A stretch of 64,000 nt of DNA from JAEZDR01 sp039811185 (lineage in GTDB: Bacteria > Bacteroidota > Bacteroidia > Chitinophagales > Chitinophagaceae): NCBI GenBank assembly GCA_039811185.1, contig JBDHYF010000007.1:62001-126000 (forward strand). Reading direction: 5' to 3'. Made by a program: the position numbers and the translations under genes. The notes under the pieces were generated by a model that was not told where the DNA came from, did no database searches, and worked only from the letters and a program-made list of their open reading frames with translations. Position 1 is the first letter of the stretch, and every line of letters begins with the position of its first letter. This document shows, piece by piece, positions 60,763-64,000 of the stretch.

Positions 60763-61302
60763 TTGGTTAGATTAGCTTTATTAAAACAAAAAGACGAACG
60801 AACCATCAGGGGGCTGTATAACGAGCAAAGGCCGGGCTTTCTCCGATTTCTGAAAAACCATTTCAATCTGTCCGAAGAGGATGCTGTGGATATTTTTCAG
60901 GATTCCGTTGTTGCGCTGATTGAAAACATTCAGAAAGGCAAGCTCGACCATTATGAGCATGCACTGTCTACTTATTTGTTTGCCATTGGAAAATATAAGG
61001 CTATCAGAATGCGTAAAGAACAGATAAAGATGATGCCCATCGACTTTCGGGATGCGGATATTGAACTGGCGGATACGGACGATGCAGACCAGACACTTCA
61101 GGAAAAAATCATCAGCAGGCTAAGCCATCTGGGAGAACGATGTCGTGATATCTTGCGGCTGTTTTATTACGAGGGAAAAAAAACGGATGAGATTATGAAA
61201 CTGATGGGTTATGAAAACAAAAATGTATTTAAAAGTCAGAAGTCGCGCTGCCTTTCACAATTGAAAACAATGTTGAATGAACGAAACAGATTTGACAGAT
61301 AA
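60763..61302 (+). CDS. ECF-type sigma-70 family sigma factor
   Basis: A 179-residue RNA polymerase sigma factor with region 2 (GLYNEQRPGFLRFLKNHF, DAVDIFQDSVVALIENIQ) and region 4 helix-turn-helix (RCRDILRLFYYEGKKTDEI, NVFKSQKSRCLSQL). The start must be TTG at 60763, because an in-frame stop lies at 60757-60759 and the next ATG would remove region 2. The weak start suggests low expression. The 188-base region upstream shared with the T9SS gene shows no clear promoter. It overlaps the next gene by 26 bases. Confidence 0.9.
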   Translation: MVRLALLKQKDERTIRGLYNEQRPGFLRFLKNHFNLSEEDAVDIFQDSVVALIENIQKGKLDHYEHALSTYLFAIGKYKAIRMRKEQIKMMPIDFRDADIELADTDDADQTLQEKIISRLSHLGERCRDILRLFYYEGKKTDEIMKLMGYENKNVFKSQKSRCLSQLKTMLNERNRFDR

Positions 61303-61987
61303 GTTTTTCGAAAACAGTATTACCGATGCTGAAATGGAACAATTAAATGCCTTGTTGAAAGAAGATGATGCGCTGCGGGCTGATTTCGCTTTCCAAAAAG
61401 CATTGCGTGCGGCTTATCATCGCCGGGAGCGAGAGGAAACCAGACAAATGCTTCAAAAATTTGAAACCGCTGCAGTAAAACGAATGTCATTTTCGAGATG
61501 GGCCGTTTCGGTTGCTGCCATTTTACTGTTAGCAACGGGAGGATGGTTTTTGTTTTCAAATTCCAGTTCCGGTCAGCAGCTCTATGCGGAAAACTTTCAG
61601 CCCTATCCCAACAAGATTGCGCCGGCTTCGCGGGGTGGTACGGCTGAAAACCTTCAGCAGCGGGCGTTCTATTTCTACGATCAGGGTGCCTATAAGGAGG
61701 CAGCAGTTCTGTTCGACTCGCTTTTTCTCCAGCACCGCGATGCCTATGCGTTACTATACCGTGCAAACAGCCTGATGGCTGCGCAGGCATTTCCGGAAGC
61801 GATATCGGTTTTGTCATCCGCTTCCATCAACGATGAAAAGCTGCAGTATGCATTTCGGTGGTATCTGGCGCTTGCCTACCTAAAACAAAATGAACGGCAA
61901 AAAGCCTCGGATTTACTGCAAGCACTTTCGGCAAATGAAAATGAATTTAAAAAACAGGCACAGGCGTTAATTAAAAAATTAGATTAG
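61277..61987 (+). CDS. membrane protein with TPR-like C-terminus, possible anti-sigma factor
   Basis: A 236-residue single-pass protein. Residues 1-70 are charged and helical and face the cytoplasm (ITDAEMEQLNALLKEDDALR is anti-sigma-like), a helix spans about 74-93 (WAVSVAAILLLATGGWFLF), and the periplasmic part has TPR-like pairs (LQQRAFYFYDQGAYKEAAVL, YRANSLMAAQAFPEAISVL). Translation is coupled to the sigma factor by overlap, which fits an anti-sigma role, but no zinc-binding ASD motif is seen. Its end overlaps by 9 bases the end of the convergent CHAT gene. Confidence 0.72.
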   Translation: MNETDLTDKFFENSITDAEMEQLNALLKEDDALRADFAFQKALRAAYHRREREETRQMLQKFETAAVKRMSFSRWAVSVAAILLLATGGWFLFSNSSSGQQLYAENFQPYPNKIAPASRGGTAENLQQRAFYFYDQGAYKEAAVLFDSLFLQHRDAYALLYRANSLMAAQAFPEAISVLSSASINDEKLQYAFRWYLALAYLKQNERQKASDLLQALSANENEFKKQAQALIKKLD

Positions 61988-64000
61988 CTTCTTACGGCGT
62001 CGGATCAGGAGCCAGGCCCCGCCCATAAAAATCCCAACAACGGCAAACCAAGGCCAGATGCGCGTTTGCACAACAGGAGCGCTGCTTCCGTTTAACACAA
62101 ATCCGGCCCAGTAGTAGGGATGCGACCGCTGGGGATATTGTTGCAAAAAAGCGGTTTTTGCATTTGTCATGGCCACATCTTTCTGTACATTCTTCGCCAA
62201 ATGGCGATAAAAAGAAACCATTATCTCCGAGGTTTCTTTATCCGGAATTTCCCATAATGAGTAAACCGAGGCCTGCACACCGGCGTACGCCAGTGCACGC
62301 GACAGGCTCATCAGTCCTTCACCGGCTTCCATCACCCCAACACCCGTGTTGCAGGCGCTGAGAACGGTGAGTGCCGAGGGCAGATTCAGTTGATACAACT
62401 CGCTAAAACTTAACCGTTCGTTATTGAAAAATATGAGCTCCGATTCTCCTGTTATATCCTCATTCAGGGTCGCGTGCATGGCCAGGTGATGCACATTATA
62501 GGCGGTCATATTTTCCAGAAAAGCTTTCCGGGTGGCAGCAGCATTTTTAAAAATTTTCCCGTCCAGCATTCCGGCTACAATTTCGGCTTCCCGGCGTGCA
62601 AAAGGAATATCGTAAAAGGCCCGGTTGCGTTTTTGCGAAGGTGGTTTTGTTCCGGGCATAGTTCTATAGGATGGTGCAAAAGCTACAAACTGTATGGAAA
62701 CGTTGCGCATGGCCGTGGCTTCCACTTTTTGATGATGAAAAATCTGTAGCGAATAACTGTAACTGATATGTTTTTCTTCCAAATAAAATTTTCCTTCCGG
62801 GTTTGTCAGCGTTTCAAATGGCAGCAGGTTCAGGTAATCTTCGGGAATAAAACTGATGCTGCGGATATTTTTTTCAATTGAAAGAGGGGTTATCAATGCC
62901 TTGAATAATTTAGCGGAAAGCGGCCGGTAGTCAGACGAAGAAGTTTTCAACATCTGGAAGTATTGCTCACAGTCGAGGCGCAGTCGTTCATTCACGCCAA
63001 GATTGACAACTGCTGTTTTGTTCCTTGTAAAAACAACGGCATAAGTATGCCCGGTGCCAACAATGTAATTTACCACCGCTTCTGTTGGCAGTAGTTGCGC
63101 TTTGAGTGCATTTAAATCCACTGCATCATTCAAAAAATGATTCAGTTTTGACGCGGTCTGCTCTATTTGAACATTCACTTCGTCCAGTTCTTTTTTTGCG
63201 GTTTTCCAATAAACGGAATCAGTCTTTGTTTTCTCGTTCATTTGATTCAGCCGCTGATAATTTGCTGTCAGGCTGTTTCGTTTCTGAATCAGGTGAAAAG
63301 GCAGGTTTTTATTCTGACTGTATTTGTCAATATGTTTTTTCCATAAATGCTGGGAGCTGTTTGCTTCTAAGAGGCTGATTTGTGTTAGCAATTTTTGTTC
63401 AGGAAACTTGAGATCGATAGCCGTTTGCAACAATCCTTCGTTTATTCTTTGCAGATAGCTCCATAGCTTGTTATTAAAAAAGCCGTTATCGTAAAAATTT
63501 TTAAACACACCGGCAGCCAGTTCAAAAAAGTGGTTGGCGTGCTGTAAGTCCTGCTGTTGCTTGCTTTGCCCATAAAGAAGTTGAAAAGTGGTTGCTGTAC
63601 GGATTAGAACTTCCACATATTGACTGCTACTGAAAGCCGAAAGATCGGCCGCCCGTATGGTACGGAAATGATGAATGTTTCGGTTGAGTAACCGGATGTA
63701 AAGCTGTCTTAGCTGCGCTTTTGCGGAATCGGGCTGATAAGTTTTTGCAAACAACTCGGCTTTTAACACCCTGAGACTGTAATAGCTCGACCCTGGCTGC
63801 GTAAATCCAAAGGCAGCAAGCGACTGATTGTTATAAAACATAGCAGAGTCGTAATTCCCCATTTCATTATTGGCGATGGCAATAAAAGCTGCGGCTTTCA
63901 TATTGTAAAAGCCATTGAAATTGGGCGCCGAAACTTTTCTGTAATAGGTAAGCGCTTTATCGTACATCTTATTCTGCTTGTAGCTGTAGCCGGTTACTTC
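61979..64000 (-). CDS. CHAT-domain protein with TPR region, 5' end outside the window
   Basis: At least 673 residues; the frame stays open to the right edge, so the N-terminus is missing. TPR-like repeats (KMYDKALTYYRKVS, NEMGNYDSAMFYNNQSL) are followed by a coiled region and a CHAT domain (about the last 330 residues), a caspase-like peptidase fold. The catalytic pair is visible: His in VHHLAMHATLNEDI and Cys in VLSACNTGVGVMEAGEGLMS. A membrane helix (FAVVGIFMGGAWLLI) and basic tail close the protein. CHAT-TPR proteins act as proteases or signalling scaffolds. The convergent sigma/TPR pair may be functionally linked. Confidence 0.88.
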   Translation of the reverse strand, partial: EVTGYSYKQNKMYDKALTYYRKVSAPNFNGFYNMKAAAFIAIANNEMGNYDSAMFYNNQSLAAFGFTQPGSSYYSLRVLKAELFAKTYQPDSAKAQLRQLYIRLLNRNIHHFRTIRAADLSAFSSSQYVEVLIRTATTFQLLYGQSKQQQDLQHANHFFELAAGVFKNFYDNGFFNNKLWSYLQRINEGLLQTAIDLKFPEQKLLTQISLLEANSSQHLWKKHIDKYSQNKNLPFHLIQKRNSLTANYQRLNQMNEKTKTDSVYWKTAKKELDEVNVQIEQTASKLNHFLNDAVDLNALKAQLLPTEAVVNYIVGTGHTYAVVFTRNKTAVVNLGVNERLRLDCEQYFQMLKTSSSDYRPLSAKLFKALITPLSIEKNIRSISFIPEDYLNLLPFETLTNPEGKFYLEEKHISYSYSLQIFHHQKVEATAMRNVSIQFVAFAPSYRTMPGTKPPSQKRNRAFYDIPFARREAEIVAGMLDGKIFKNAAATRKAFLENMTAYNVHHLAMHATLNEDITGESELIFFNNERLSFSELYQLNLPSALTVLSACNTGVGVMEAGEGLMSLSRALAYAGVQASVYSLWEIPDKETSEIMVSFYRHLAKNVQKDVAMTNAKTAFLQQYPQRSHPYYWAGFVLNGSSAPVVQTRIWPWFAVVGIFMGGAWLLIRRRKKLI

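Noticed and set aside
1..64000. tRNA, rRNA, insertion sequence or phage genes
   Set aside because: No cloverleaf, rRNA segment, transposase, integrase or terminal inverted repeat was recognised in any gap or frame.

Overview
The window looks like a chromosomal segment of a Bacteroidota bacterium, most likely of the Chitinophagia/Sphingobacteriia type. The evidence is the TAnnTTTG -7 promoter motif before several genes, DUF4270, DUF3276, DUF3822 and DUF4838 family proteins, lipoproteins with a short lipobox, a secreted protein with a type IX secretion (T9SS) C-terminal domain, and the order panC / stand-alone glycogen-synthase-like domain / DUF4270 / metK. Species cannot be fixed from the sequence alone.

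Layout. 1-16.5 kb is mostly housekeeping: the end of L-serine dehydratase, an ABC exporter, a C-terminal processing protease, a kinase-like protein beside a BtuF-like protein, DUF3822-rsmD-formyl-THF cyclo-ligase, a panC operon, DUF4270 and metK. 16.6-26.4 kb is one tightly packed operon: response regulator, membrane-anchored HEAT protein, two paralogous membrane GT2 synthases, a TPR protein ending in a YaiO-type outer-membrane barrel, then a DUF4838 lipoprotein. It reads as a synthase-dependent exopolysaccharide machine. 26.4-29.0 kb holds prfB (with an intact programmed +1 frameshift), pyrE, an HMA-domain protein and a lipoprotein on the minus strand. 29.0-29.8 kb is a gene-free field of small hairpins containing a duplicated block of about 177 bp.

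29.8-58.4 kb is a large plus-strand capsule/exopolysaccharide locus. It begins with a UDP-glucuronate-epimerase-like enzyme, Wza-like and Wzc-like proteins and a PglK-like ABC flippase. A complete sulfate activation set follows (cysQ, SLC13 permease, cysC, cysD, cysN), with a sulfotransferase directly behind it and an APS reductase further on, so the polymer or its lipid carrier may be sulfated. Next come an aminotransferase/WbqC/hexapeptide acyltransferase group, an epimerase and several glycosyltransferases.

From about 50.06 to about 57.3 kb the DNA becomes visibly more AT-rich. This insert starts with a truncated kinase and a decayed glycosyltransferase. It then carries a distinctive group: a DRE-TIM aldolase fused to an unknown C-terminal domain, a CMP-sugar synthetase, a HAD phosphatase and a GT29-like (sialyltransferase-type) enzyme, but no NeuB- or KdsA-like synthase. 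I propose that it makes, activates and transfers an unusual ulosonic acid; this is the best candidate here for an undescribed pathway. The insert ends inside a Wzy-like polymerase gene whose 5' end is AT-rich and whose remainder matches the host composition.

58.4-64 kb holds a strong terminator, intergenic repeats, a T9SS-exported ELWxxDGT-repeat protein, and an ECF sigma / TPR membrane protein / CHAT-TPR protease-like group at the right edge.
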